DNA of 7,160 nucleotides from Candidatus Cellulosilyticum pullistercoris (GTDB lineage Bacteria > Bacillota > Clostridia > Lachnospirales > Cellulosilyticaceae), in NCBI GenBank assembly GCA_018883705.1, contig JAHLFQ010000184.1, positions 1-7,160 on the forward strand, given 5' to 3'. Made by a program: the position numbers and the translations under genes. The notes below the pieces were generated by a model. That model was not told the origin of the DNA. It ran no database searches and saw only the letters and a program-made list of their open reading frames with translations. Numbering within the stretch: the stretch's first letter is position 1; every line of letters begins with the position of its first letter. Positions 1 through 5,947 of this stretch are shown here, piece by piece.

Positions 1-603
1 GAAATTCATCATTTACGTCTAAGTATCCATCCTAGTCAGTTTAATGTTCTTTCTAGTCCTAAGAAAGATGTCGTAAGACGTTCTATTGAAGAAATTAATG
101 CACAAACAGAATGGATGAAGCAGTTAAGAGGGGAAAATGTAGTTATTCATATAGGTGGAAGTTATGGAGATAAAAAGTCTGCACTAGAACGTTTTAAAGT
201 ACATCTTAACTATGTAGATCAAAACCTTATTTCAATAGAAAATGACGATAAAACTTATAATGTAGAGGAGGTAGCCGATCTCTGTCAGGAACGCTATCTT
301 AAATGGGTTTATGACTATCATCATGATCGTTGCCATCCCAGTATAGAAAAGAAAGCCTATGAGCTTATAAGAAACTATGCACCTAGTAAGTATCACCTTT
401 CAACTGGCTTTCCTTATTGTCATTCAAGGCCACATGCAGATTATATAAGGCCTTCAGATTATAAGCATTTTACCATGTTTCTTTCAGAGTGCGGTATTCG
501 GGAAGCAGATGTTATATTCGAAGCTAAGAAAAAGAATAAAGCTATTTTTCATATTTTAGAACCTTGTGGAAGGGGATACTGGAAGTTAGAGAAGGAGGAA
601 TAA
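1..603 (+). CDS. uvsE: UV DNA damage endonuclease UvsE/UVDE, C-terminal part (5' end outside window)
   Basis: The reading frame is open from base 1, so the gene starts upstream; about 200 C-terminal residues of a family usually near 300 are visible. UVDE enzymes are metal-dependent TIM-barrel endonucleases that nick DNA 5' of UV photoproducts and start an alternative excision repair. Family motifs occur in order: RLSIHPSQ (bases 16-39), VVIHIGG (139-159), the metal-site block ENDDK (238-252), a D-x-HH motif in VYDYHHDRC (307-333), SRPHADYI (424-447) and the late glutamate in VIFEAKKK (511-534). These residues match the metal-binding shell known for the family. The stop at 601-603 is followed by 55 bases and no hairpin before the next gene, so co-transcription with the deacetylase is possible. 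The family call is firm. A role in spore UV resistance is inference from the neighbours. Confidence 0.93.
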   Translation, partial: EIHHLRLSIHPSQFNVLSSPKKDVVRRSIEEINAQTEWMKQLRGENVVIHIGGSYGDKKSALERFKVHLNYVDQNLISIENDDKTYNVEEVADLCQERYLKWVYDYHHDRCHPSIEKKAYELIRNYAPSKYHLSTGFPYCHSRPHADYIRPSDYKHFTMFLSECGIREADVIFEAKKKNKAIFHILEPCGRGYWKLEKEE

Positions 604-646
604 CTAGGTAAAAGCTGCAGATAATAAGAAAGATAAGTTTTATACT

Positions 647-652
647 GGAGGG
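647..652 (+). promoter_or_regulatory. Ribosome binding site that fixes a TTG start
   Basis: GGAGGG lies 6 bases before TTG at 659. No ATG or GTG sits at the right distance, and starting here includes the basic N-terminus and hydrophobic stretch expected of an export signal, so TTG is the probable initiation codon. Confidence 0.75.
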
Positions 653-658
653 AATAAA

Positions 659-1465
659 TTGAAAAGAAAACAAAAACAAAGGATAACAAAATTCATTGCC
701 TTTGTATTAGCAATCTTAAGTATGATTACACCTTGTTTAACTGCTATTGCTTTTGCTAAAGGGAATATGAATGTACATGTAAGTAGTATGGCAGTAAGCT
801 TATTAAGTAGTCAAACAAAGAAATTACCTATCTATTGTGTAGATACTAAAGGGCAAAAGAAAGTCTCTCTTACTTTTGATGCAGCCTGGGGAGATGAAGA
901 TGCAGAAGAAATTCTTGCAACTTTAAGTAAATATGAGGTGAAGGCTACCTTTTTTATGGTAGGTGACTGGGTGAGAAAATATCCAGAACTTGTTAAAAAG
1001 CTTTCAGAAGCAGGACATGATGTAGCTAATCATTCCAATAAACATCCTCATGTCAATAATATGAATAAAGAAGCTATCAAAAAAGATATTATGGATGCTC
1101 ACGAAACCATTAAAGCGGTAACAGGTAAAGAATGTAATCTATACAGGCCACCTTATGGAGAATATAATAATACGGTGCTAGAGGCTGCGCAAGAATGCAA
1201 TTATCATACCATTCAATGGGATGTGGATTCTATAGACTGGAAAGGTTATGATGCACCTACTATTGTAAACAAGGTAGTTAATCATAAGCATTTGGGAGAT
1301 GGTTCTATTATTTTACTTCATAATGGTGCAAAGCATACAGCAGAAGCTTTGCCACAGATTATTGAAGGACTTAGAAGTAAAGGTTATGAGATTGTCCCTA
1401 TTAGTGAGCTTATTTATAAAGAAAATTATTTACTAGATCATGAAGGTAGACAGTACCAAAAGTAA
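659..1465 (+). CDS. Exported polysaccharide deacetylase, CE4/NodB domain (PdaB-like)
   Basis: This is a 268-residue protein with a basic N-terminus, a hydrophobic segment at residues 12-33 and a possible signal peptidase site after AFA (31-33), so it is probably secreted or membrane-anchored. A NodB-type CE4 deacetylase domain covers about residues 66-252. Visible motifs are TFDAAWG (72-78, motif 1 with the base Asp74), HSNKH (125-129, the two metal histidines), RPPYGEYN (163-170), WDVDSIDW (187-194) and LLHNG (219-223, the catalytic His221). CE4 enzymes remove acetyl groups from GlcNAc or MurNAc, usually in peptidoglycan. The FDAAWG form of motif 1 and the small size resemble PdaB-like sporulation deacetylases, in which the second Asp of TFDDG is replaced. 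That Asp normally binds the metal, so activity should not be assumed. Substrate is not readable from sequence. The gene follows uvsE by 55 bases and ends before a strong hairpin. Confidence 0.9.
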   Translation: MKRKQKQRITKFIAFVLAILSMITPCLTAIAFAKGNMNVHVSSMAVSLLSSQTKKLPIYCVDTKGQKKVSLTFDAAWGDEDAEEILATLSKYEVKATFFMVGDWVRKYPELVKKLSEAGHDVANHSNKHPHVNNMNKEAIKKDIMDAHETIKAVTGKECNLYRPPYGEYNNTVLEAAQECNYHTIQWDVDSIDWKGYDAPTIVNKVVNHKHLGDGSIILLHNGAKHTAEALPQIIEGLRSKGYEIVPISELIYKENYLLDHEGRQYQK

Positions 1466-1490
1466 GTTAATATAAGTAAAACTCTAAAAT

Positions 1491-1537
1491 AAAAAGTTAA
1501 CACCCTTAGTATGAGTTACTAAGGGTGTTAACTTTTT
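1491..1537. terminator. Bidirectional intrinsic terminator, perfect 20-bp stem
   Basis: Bases 1491-1510 pair perfectly with 1518-1537 around the 7-base loop ATGAGTT. The stem has a GC-richer core (CACCCTTAGT) flanked by A and T runs, so both strands end in a U-rich tract. It lies 25 bases after the deacetylase stop and 27 bases after the stop of the convergent Spo0E-like gene, and can serve both. Confidence 0.92.
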
Positions 1538-1564
1538 TATTTTTGGTCTATTAAAGACAAATCA

Positions 1565-1738
1565 TCAAATAGGAGAATTATCATCTAATTGTTGTTTGAA
1601 TAAGGGCGTCATCAAACAATCGATTTTAATACTGAGTTTGATAACTTCTGGAGAGAGAAGGTTATAGTGATTCTGTTCAATAGCTCTAACAAGGTCTTTT
1701 TTTAATGCAATAATAGTAGTAAGGGTAGATGGTTCCAT
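1565..1738 (-). CDS. Spo0E-family-like small protein (putative aspartyl-phosphate phosphatase)
   Basis: A 57-codon ORF runs from ATG at 1738 to TGA at 1565. It is all helical in character: a first helix at about residues 5-23 (TTIIALKKDLVRAIEQN), a short turn NLLSPE (26-31), then a second helix EVIKLSIKIDCLM (31-43). This is the layout of Spo0E-like proteins, short antiparallel helical hairpins with a turn of the type 'L.S.E.L.LSQELD'. Here the signature reads SIKID (36-40): Ser36 and Asp40 are kept, while Q, E and L are replaced. Spo0E members dephosphorylate Spo0A~P and so delay sporulation; whether this one does is inference. A GTGAGG ribosome binding site lies 11 bases upstream, rather far. 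The gene is convergent with the deacetylase and shares its terminator. An ORF of this size could arise by chance, but the family-like pattern, RBS and terminator together support it. Confidence 0.6.
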   Translation of the reverse strand: MEPSTLTTIIALKKDLVRAIEQNHYNLLSPEVIKLSIKIDCLMTPLFKQQLDDNSPI

Positions 1739-1775
1739 AAGAATTGTAGCCTCACTTTATAATTCGTGTTTGGAT

Positions 1776-1790
1776 GTCAATTTCATTGAC
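1776..1790. promoter_or_regulatory. Inverted repeat GTCAAT-ttc-ATTGAC in a divergent intergenic region
   Basis: Two perfect 6-base arms (1776-1781 and 1785-1790) flank TTC, between the divergent Spo0E-like gene and the SSB-like gene. On the minus strand the left arm overlaps a TTGACA hexamer (1780-1775), with TATAAA further on (1761-1756), but the 13-base spacing is too short for an ordinary sigma-A promoter. On the plus strand a TATACT hexamer (1796-1801) follows directly. The placement suits an operator for one or both genes. A chance repeat in AT-rich DNA cannot be excluded. Confidence 0.3.
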
Positions 1791-1931
1791 TAATATATAC
1801 TATGAAAGCAGGCATAAAAAAGTGATAAAAATATTAAATATGGAGTGGCATATTTAGAGCGAGAATGGAATAAGATGTTAAAGGCAGACAAACCATTTAA
1901 GGAACAAATAGAGGATAAGGAGTGAGTAGGA

Positions 1932-2639
1932 ATGATGGGGCACAGAGTAGAAAATAATGAGGTTATTTTAATAGGTAAGGTTATTAGTGATGTTAAATTT
2001 AGTCATAAAGTATATGGAGAAGGTTTTTATAGCTTTGATTTACAGATACCTAGATTAAGCAATTCATATGATATTTTACCTATTACGATTTCAGAGCGTT
2101 TATTACCCGCTTATGGAAATATACAGGAGAAAACATTGGAGATTGAAGGACAACTTCGTTCTTATAATCAATACTCAGAAGGAAAAAATAAACTCATTTT
2201 AACTGTTTTTTGTTTAGAAATGAGAGAGGTACCTGCTGGGGAACTATCAAAGAGTAAAAATCATATTTATTTAAATGGTTATATATGTAAGAAGCCTATT
2301 TATCGTACAACGCCTTTTGGTAGGGAAATTACCGATTTACATTTAGCAGTCAATCGTGCTTATCATAAATCAGATTACATACCTTGCATCACATGGGGAA
2401 GAACCGCAAGATTTTCAGAAGGATTAGAAGTAGGAGACCATATAGAGGTGTGGGGACGCATACAAAGTAGAACTTATCAAAAGAAGTTGGAGACGGGTGA
2501 GAGTATTACAAAGACAGCATATGAAATTTCTATTAACAAATTAGATACTGTAACAGATGGTGATGAAAGAAAAGATAGACAAGAAGATGAGTATACTGAA
2601 AGTACATATTATGAGAGTGAAAGTGTAGATATGGAATAA
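1932..2639 (+). CDS. Tandem OB-fold single-stranded-DNA-binding-like protein
   Basis: This 235-residue protein seems to hold two OB folds. The first, about residues 8-97, starts NNEVILIGKV and contains FYSFDLQIPR and LEIEGQLRSY. The second, about 110-205, starts NHIYLNGYI and contains the SSB-like run REITDLHLAVNR, then YIPCITWGRTA and GDHIEVWGRIQSR, which match the strands after the 'F.LA..R....D.I.C..WG..A' pattern of bacterial SSB. A charged tail (about 208-235, many Glu and Asp) follows, but it ends in ESVDME and not the DDDIPF-like tip by which standard SSBs recruit partners. Ordinary SSBs are about 140-180 residues with one OB fold. A role in binding ssDNA is inferred from the second domain; the first is more diverged. 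AAGGAG at 1917-1922 lies 9 bases before ATG 1932; ATG 1935 is the alternative start. The gene is monocistronic, with a terminator just after the stop. Confidence 0.8.
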   Translation: MMGHRVENNEVILIGKVISDVKFSHKVYGEGFYSFDLQIPRLSNSYDILPITISERLLPAYGNIQEKTLEIEGQLRSYNQYSEGKNKLILTVFCLEMREVPAGELSKSKNHIYLNGYICKKPIYRTTPFGREITDLHLAVNRAYHKSDYIPCITWGRTARFSEGLEVGDHIEVWGRIQSRTYQKKLETGESITKTAYEISINKLDTVTDGDERKDRQEDEYTESTYYESESVDME

Positions 2640-2643
2640 GAAA

Positions 2644-2668
2644 AGGGGATACTACCATAGTATCCCCT
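2644..2668 (+). terminator. Intrinsic terminator of the SSB-like gene
   Basis: Bases 2644-2654 pair with 2658-2668 as an 11-bp perfect stem around the 3-base loop CCA, 4 bases after the SSB-like stop. It is followed by AAAATTTTATTTT, an imperfect U-tract, so termination may be less than complete. Confidence 0.85.
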
Positions 2669-2747
2669 AAAATTTTATTTTCTATAGATAAACAAGTTAT
2701 AAACTAGACCTCATTACAAATAAAACTATAGCTTATTTTGTAGGGTG

Positions 2748-2756
2748 TGATATAAT
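2748..2756 (+). promoter_or_regulatory. Extended -10 sigma-A promoter for the metallopeptidase/adenosyltransferase unit
   Basis: TGATATAAT is a TGn motif followed by the consensus -10 hexamer TATAAT (2751-2756). The -35 position 17 bases upstream (2728-2733, ATAGCT) is poor, as is common with extended -10 promoters. It lies 67 bases before the first start codon and downstream of the preceding terminator. Confidence 0.6.
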
Positions 2757-2823
2757 AATAGAGAATTGATTAATATACAAAAAAATAAAAAAATGATAAT
2801 AAAAGGAAAAAAAGATTAGCTAA

Positions 2824-3489
2824 ATGCAGTATATAGTAGTTAAACAAAAGAGAAAAACAGCGACTATCATAGTTAATGATCAGCTAGAAGTTCTCGTAAA
2901 AGTGCCTCAATATATGACTAAGAAACAAATAGATGATCTAGTAAATAAACATGAAAAGTGGATTATAGAATCGTTAGAAAAGAAAAGAAATTTTAGCGAA
3001 AAGAATGACTGGTATCAAACAAAACGTATACTTTATTTAGGTGATTATTGGCCTGTGACTTTAATTAGTGATTCGAATCAGAAGTCTAGAGCTTTTTTTG
3101 ATGGTAAAAGATTCATAGTGATCTCAGATGGAAGTGAGATAGCTAGTAGGCGACAGATGGAACATTTTTTTAGAAAGCAAGCTAAGGAAATCATTATGCC
3201 ACTAGCAGATGAATATGCTAGCTTATTAGAGGTAACATTTAATAAAATTACTATTCGAAAACAAGTAACAAGGTGGGGAAGTTGCTCATCAAAAGGAAAT
3301 TTATCTTTTAACGTAAAAATACTTTGTGCACCAATGGAAATGATTGCTTATGTCGTATTACATGAAGTCATGCATTTAAAACATTTTAATCATAGTCAGG
3401 CATTTTGGCAGGAAATTGGGGTGATGATGCCAGACTATAAAAGGCGTATGAATTACTTTAAGCAATTTGGACAAAACTTTATGATATAA
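2824..3489 (+). CDS. YgjP-like (DUF45/WLM-type) zinc metallopeptidase
   Basis: This 221-residue protein matches the DUF45/YgjP family, predicted zinc-dependent proteases related to the M48/WLM group. The N-terminal half (about 1-100) is a beta-rich region ending in the KRFIVIS strand. The C-terminal half has the family signature TRWGSCSSKGNLSFN (149-163), then the zinc site HEVMH (180-184) with a third ligand candidate His190 in HFNHSQAFW. Glu181 would be the catalytic base. No signal peptide or membrane segment is seen, so it should be cytoplasmic. Natural substrates of the family are not established as far as I know; in some genomes YgjP-like genes adjoin restriction systems, which is not the case here. 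ATG 2824 is the first possible start, because TAA comes directly before it. The upstream AAGG (2803-2806) is distant, so translation may be weak. The next gene starts 26 bases after the stop. Confidence 0.9.
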   Translation: MQYIVVKQKRKTATIIVNDQLEVLVKVPQYMTKKQIDDLVNKHEKWIIESLEKKRNFSEKNDWYQTKRILYLGDYWPVTLISDSNQKSRAFFDGKRFIVISDGSEIASRRQMEHFFRKQAKEIIMPLADEYASLLEVTFNKITIRKQVTRWGSCSSKGNLSFNVKILCAPMEMIAYVVLHEVMHLKHFNHSQAFWQEIGVMMPDYKRRMNYFKQFGQNFMI

Positions 3490-3515
3490 GGATAAATAGC
3501 TGAGGAGGAAGTAAG

Positions 3516-4046
3516 ATGGAAAATGGACTTGTACAAGTTTATTGTGGCAAAGGAAAAGGTAAAACAACGGCTGCTATTGGACTTGGTATTAGAGCAATAG
3601 GCAATGATTATGAAGTGATTATGATTCAATTTTTAAAGAATGATACAACAGGCGAATGTAGAACCATTGAAACTTTAGAACCTCATTTTAAAACTTTTCA
3701 TTTTGAAAAGAAAAGAGGTTTTACTTGGCAATTAAGTGATGATGAAAAGCAAGAGTTAAAAAGTGAAACGAGTAATGCATTGAAATTTGCAAGTAAAGTA
3801 ATGGACACAGGGCAATGTGATGTCCTTATCTTAGATGAAATATTAAATTCAATAGAACTTGGTTTTGCAACGGAGGAAGAAGTCTGTGAGCTGATAGATG
3901 GAAAATCTGATGATGTGGAATTAGTTCTTACGGGAAGATGCTTACCAGATAGTATTGCTCAAAGAGCACACTATATAAGCCGAATTGAAGATGTTAAGCA
4001 TCCAATGGAAAAAGGTATTGATGCAAGACGTGGTATAGAGTATTAA
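3516..4046 (+). CDS. cobO: Cob(I)yrinic acid a,c-diamide / cob(I)alamin adenosyltransferase, BtuR/CobO family
   Basis: This 176-residue protein is the usual length for BtuR/CobO/CobA adenosyltransferases, which move the adenosyl group from ATP to the reduced cobalt of corrinoids to make or salvage adenosylcobalamin in the cytoplasm. The N-terminus has the family's Walker A loop, GKGKGKTT (11-18). VIMIQFLK (34-41) and the acidic strand VLILDEI (103-109, Walker B-like) follow. The C-terminus, DVKHPMEKGIDARRGIEY (159-176), is the well-conserved family ending. AGGAGG at 3503-3508, 7 bases before ATG, is an excellent ribosome binding site, much better than that of the gene upstream. No other cobalamin gene and no cobalamin riboswitch is visible here, so it may act in salvage. 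The symbol cobO is used for the family; btuR or cobA would be equally fair. Confidence 0.93.
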   Translation: MENGLVQVYCGKGKGKTTAAIGLGIRAIGNDYEVIMIQFLKNDTTGECRTIETLEPHFKTFHFEKKRGFTWQLSDDEKQELKSETSNALKFASKVMDTGQCDVLILDEILNSIELGFATEEEVCELIDGKSDDVELVLTGRCLPDSIAQRAHYISRIEDVKHPMEKGIDARRGIEY

Positions 4047-4047
4047 T

Positions 4048-4103
4048 AAAAATACACCTCCTAAGGTTAGTATAATAACATCTAACTTAGAAGGTGTATT
4101 TTT
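4048..4103. terminator. Bidirectional terminator between cobO and dapB
   Basis: AAAAATACACCT (4048-4059) pairs with AGGTGTATTTTT (4092-4103), with a second inner pairing GTTAG/CTAAC (4066-4070 with 4082-4086) and an internal loop between. The hairpin fills the whole 57-base gap between the cobO stop (4046) and the dapB stop (4104-4106). A and T runs lie on both sides, so it can end transcripts from either strand. Confidence 0.88.
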
Positions 4104-4862
4104 TTATGAATTTAATAAGTGGTTCATGTCGTAAAGCCCTGGTGTTTTATGAACCAAAAATTTAGCGGCCTTAATAGCACCATTTGCAAAGACTTCTTTT
4201 GAAGTAGCTTGGTGAGAAAGTGTGATGAATTCATCATTACCTGCAAATAGAATATCATGCTCACCTACAATGGTTCCACCACGAACGGCATGAATACCGA
4301 TTTCTTTTTTAGGTCTCTTTTCTCTAACTGTGCTACGGTCGTAACGATAGGTGTACGAACGGTCTAGGGTATCATTAATAGCATCAGCAATAGCTAAAGC
4401 AGTACCGCTTGGTGCATCAATTTTTTGATTATGATGTTTCTCAATAATTTCAATGTCAAAACCACTATCACCCAAAATTTCTGTAGCACGTTTTGCAAGG
4501 GCAATAAGTAGATTAACACCTAAGGACATATTAGCTGAGAAGAAAATAGGAATGGTTTTACTTGCATCCTTTAAGGCTGTGATATCCTCATTAGATAAAC
4601 CAGTTGTACAAATAACTGCAGGGATATTATGAGATTTGCAGTAATCAATGAGTGGACCTACAGCGGTAGCTGTAGAAAAGTCTATAATGACATCAGCAGT
4701 AACGGTACATTCATTAATAGTGGAGAAAACGGGATACGTGTTGGGAACCTCTAAATAAGGGTCTACTCCTGCTACAATCTCGATATCTTCTTGTTCATTT
4801 ATGAGGCGTGTGATGGCTCTACCAATTTTACCATTACACCCATGCATTAATACTTTCGTCAT
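4104..4862 (-). CDS. dapB: 4-hydroxy-tetrahydrodipicolinate reductase
   Basis: DapB reduces the DapA product 4-hydroxy-tetrahydrodipicolinate to tetrahydrodipicolinate with NAD(P)H, in the diaminopimelate/lysine pathway in the cytoplasm. From the ATG chosen here (4862) the protein has 252 residues, normal for the family. An N-terminal Rossmann loop GCNGKIG (8-14), the strand VIIDFSTA (58-65), the catalytic block EKHHNQKIDAPSGTAL (141-156, the His-His and Lys of the family), and RGGTIVGEHDI (194-204) are all present. An upstream ATG at 4871 adds three residues (MND), but it directly abuts the GAAAGG ribosome binding site at 4872-4877; ATG 4862 is 9 bases away and is the better start. dapA ends 50 bases upstream with no hairpin between, so the two genes form an operon under the lysine riboswitch. 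The shared terminator follows the stop at once. Confidence 0.97.
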   Translation of the reverse strand: MTKVLMHGCNGKIGRAITRLINEQEDIEIVAGVDPYLEVPNTYPVFSTINECTVTADVIIDFSTATAVGPLIDYCKSHNIPAVICTTGLSNEDITALKDASKTIPIFFSANMSLGVNLLIALAKRATEILGDSGFDIEIIEKHHNQKIDAPSGTALAIADAINDTLDRSYTYRYDRSTVREKRPKKEIGIHAVRGGTIVGEHDILFAGNDEFITLSHQATSKEVFANGAIKAAKFLVHKTPGLYDMNHLLNS

Positions 4863-4871
4863 GTCATTCAT

Positions 4872-4877
4872 CCTTTC
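4872..4877 (-). promoter_or_regulatory. dapB ribosome binding site that decides the start
   Basis: On the minus strand GAAAGG is followed at once by ATG 4871 and, after 9 bases, by in-frame ATG 4862. Zero spacing is not workable for initiation, so the second ATG is preferred. Confidence 0.7.
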
Positions 4878-4921
4878 TGAGGTTATCTTAACATCTATAA
4901 GATGCGATTTATTCTTAGAGT

Positions 4922-5806
4922 TTATGCTAATATTTTGGCGTCAATAAGTGCTTGCTTAAGTTGTATTTGATGTTCTTTTTCAAGTGTTGTAAGTGGTAAT
5001 CTACAAGGACCTGCTTCCATACCCATTAAATTAAGGGCAGCTTTAACAGGGATAGGATTTACTTCACTAAAAAGTGCTTTAATAAGTGGTAAGAAGTCTA
5101 GTTGTAAGCGTAGAGCTTCTTTTCTATAACCATCTAAATAGAGTCTAACCATATCATGTGTTTGTTTGGGTGCCACATTGGAAAGGACAGAAATAACACC
5201 TTTACCTCCAAGTGAAAGAACGGGGAGGATTTGGTCATCATTCCCAGAATAAATAGGGAAGTCTTCTCCACAAAGAGCAGCAATCTCAGCTACTATTGAG
5301 AGATTACCGGTTGCATCTTTAATGCCTTGAACAAAATCATATTTGGCAAGTTCTGCCATAGTTTCAGGCATAATAGTTATCCCTGTACGACTAGGAACAC
5401 TATAAAGAATCATTGGAAGATCTACTTTTCTACCAATTTCAGTAAAGTGCTGAATAAGTCCTTTTTGAGTTGTTTTGTTATAATAAGGTGTTACTTGAAG
5501 TGTAGCATCCACACCTAATTCTTTAGCACGTTTAGTTAAGTTGATACCATGTCTTGTATCGTTACTACCTGTACCAGCAATAACAGGAATTCTTCCTGCT
5601 GTGCGGTCTACAGCAATCTTAATACATTCAAGATGTTCATCATCTGTCATTGTAGATGCTTCACCTGTTGTACCGCAGATAATGATTGCATCGGTATGAT
5701 TTGCGATTTGAAAATCAATGTATTCTTCTAACTTTCCAAAATTAACATCTCCATTTTCTAGAAATGGTGTTACAATTGCTACGCCTGCACCTTCAAAAAT
5801 TGCCAT
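4922..5806 (-). CDS. dapA: 4-hydroxy-tetrahydrodipicolinate synthase
   Basis: DapA condenses pyruvate with aspartate semialdehyde through a Schiff base, the committed step to diaminopimelate, lysine and, in spore formers, dipicolinate. The 294-residue protein is a typical full-length (beta/alpha)8 member. Visible are TPF (13-15), the active-site motif GTTGEAST (45-52, with the paired Thr46-Thr47), VTPYYNK (105-111, Tyr109), ILYSVPSRTG (133-142, with catalytic Tyr135 and Arg140), and GIKDATG (161-167) with Lys163 as the Schiff-base lysine. Two small departures from the common motifs are YSVPSRTG for the usual YNVPSRTG and KTTQKG for KPTQ-G; neither removes a catalytic residue. A strong ribosome binding site, GGAGG at 5819-5815, lies 8 bases before ATG. 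It is the first gene after the lysine riboswitch and is followed by dapB in the same operon, so excess lysine should shut off both. Confidence 0.98.
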   Translation of the reverse strand: MAIFEGAGVAIVTPFLENGDVNFGKLEEYIDFQIANHTDAIIICGTTGEASTMTDDEHLECIKIAVDRTAGRIPVIAGTGSNDTRHGINLTKRAKELGVDATLQVTPYYNKTTQKGLIQHFTEIGRKVDLPMILYSVPSRTGITIMPETMAELAKYDFVQGIKDATGNLSIVAEIAALCGEDFPIYSGNDDQILPVLSLGGKGVISVLSNVAPKQTHDMVRLYLDGYRKEALRLQLDFLPLIKALFSEVNPIPVKAALNLMGMEAGPCRLPLTTLEKEHQIQLKQALIDAKILA

Positions 5807-5841
5807 GATATTATCCTCCGTTATCTTGTGAAGTATATTTT

Positions 5842-5916
5842 GTTAATTTTGAAAAAGTACTTCTTACTAACAGTCTATTCTACAGATAATAAAAAGTAAC
5901 GATTGACAAAATTAAC
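5842..5916 (-). repeat. Inverted repeat in the dapA leader, downstream of the riboswitch terminator
   Basis: GTTAATTTTG (5842-5851) and CAAAATTAAC (5907-5916) are perfect 10-base complements separated by 55 bases. In the read-through transcript they could form a long-range stem between the terminator and the dapA ribosome binding site (5815-5819) without covering that site. The arms are AT-rich, so the pairing would be weak, and function is unknown. Confidence 0.35.
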
Positions 5917-5920
5917 CAAT

Positions 5921-5947
5921 AAAAAAACCAGCACATAGAGGCTGGCT
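5921..5947 (-). terminator. Riboswitch-controlled intrinsic terminator
   Basis: On the minus strand AGCCAGC (5947-5941) pairs with GCTGGTT (5932-5926), with one G-U pair and an 8-base loop, and a run of seven T (5927-5921) follows. It lies about 50 bases after the aptamer and about 115 bases before dapA, the standard place for an attenuator. Its 5' arm overlaps the antiterminator, which makes the two structures exclusive. Confidence 0.88.

Noticed and set aside
604..658. Separate promoter for the deacetylase in the 55-base gap after uvsE
   Set aside because: No convincing -35/-10 pair or sporulation sigma-factor site was seen; read-through from uvsE is at least as likely.
1756..1780. TTGACA and TATAAA on the minus strand as a promoter for the Spo0E-like gene
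   Set aside because: The hexamers are good but only 13 bases apart, too short for a sigma-A promoter, so no promoter is called.
1845..1925. Possible 26-codon ORF (GTG start, TGA at 1923-1925) just before the SSB-like gene
   Set aside because: It has no ribosome binding site and a rare start; its end overlaps the AAGGAG of the next gene. It may be a leader peptide, but nothing supports it beyond an open frame.
3376..3567. Minus-strand ORF of 63 codons
   Set aside because: It is antisense to the end of the metallopeptidase gene and the start of cobO, has low-complexity composition, and shows no family pattern. It is a shadow of the real genes.
5327..5731. Two plus-strand ORFs of 60-63 codons (5327-5518 and 5549-5731)
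   Set aside because: Both lie antisense within dapA, are rich in Cys and Asn as antisense frames of this codon usage tend to be, and lack ribosome binding sites.
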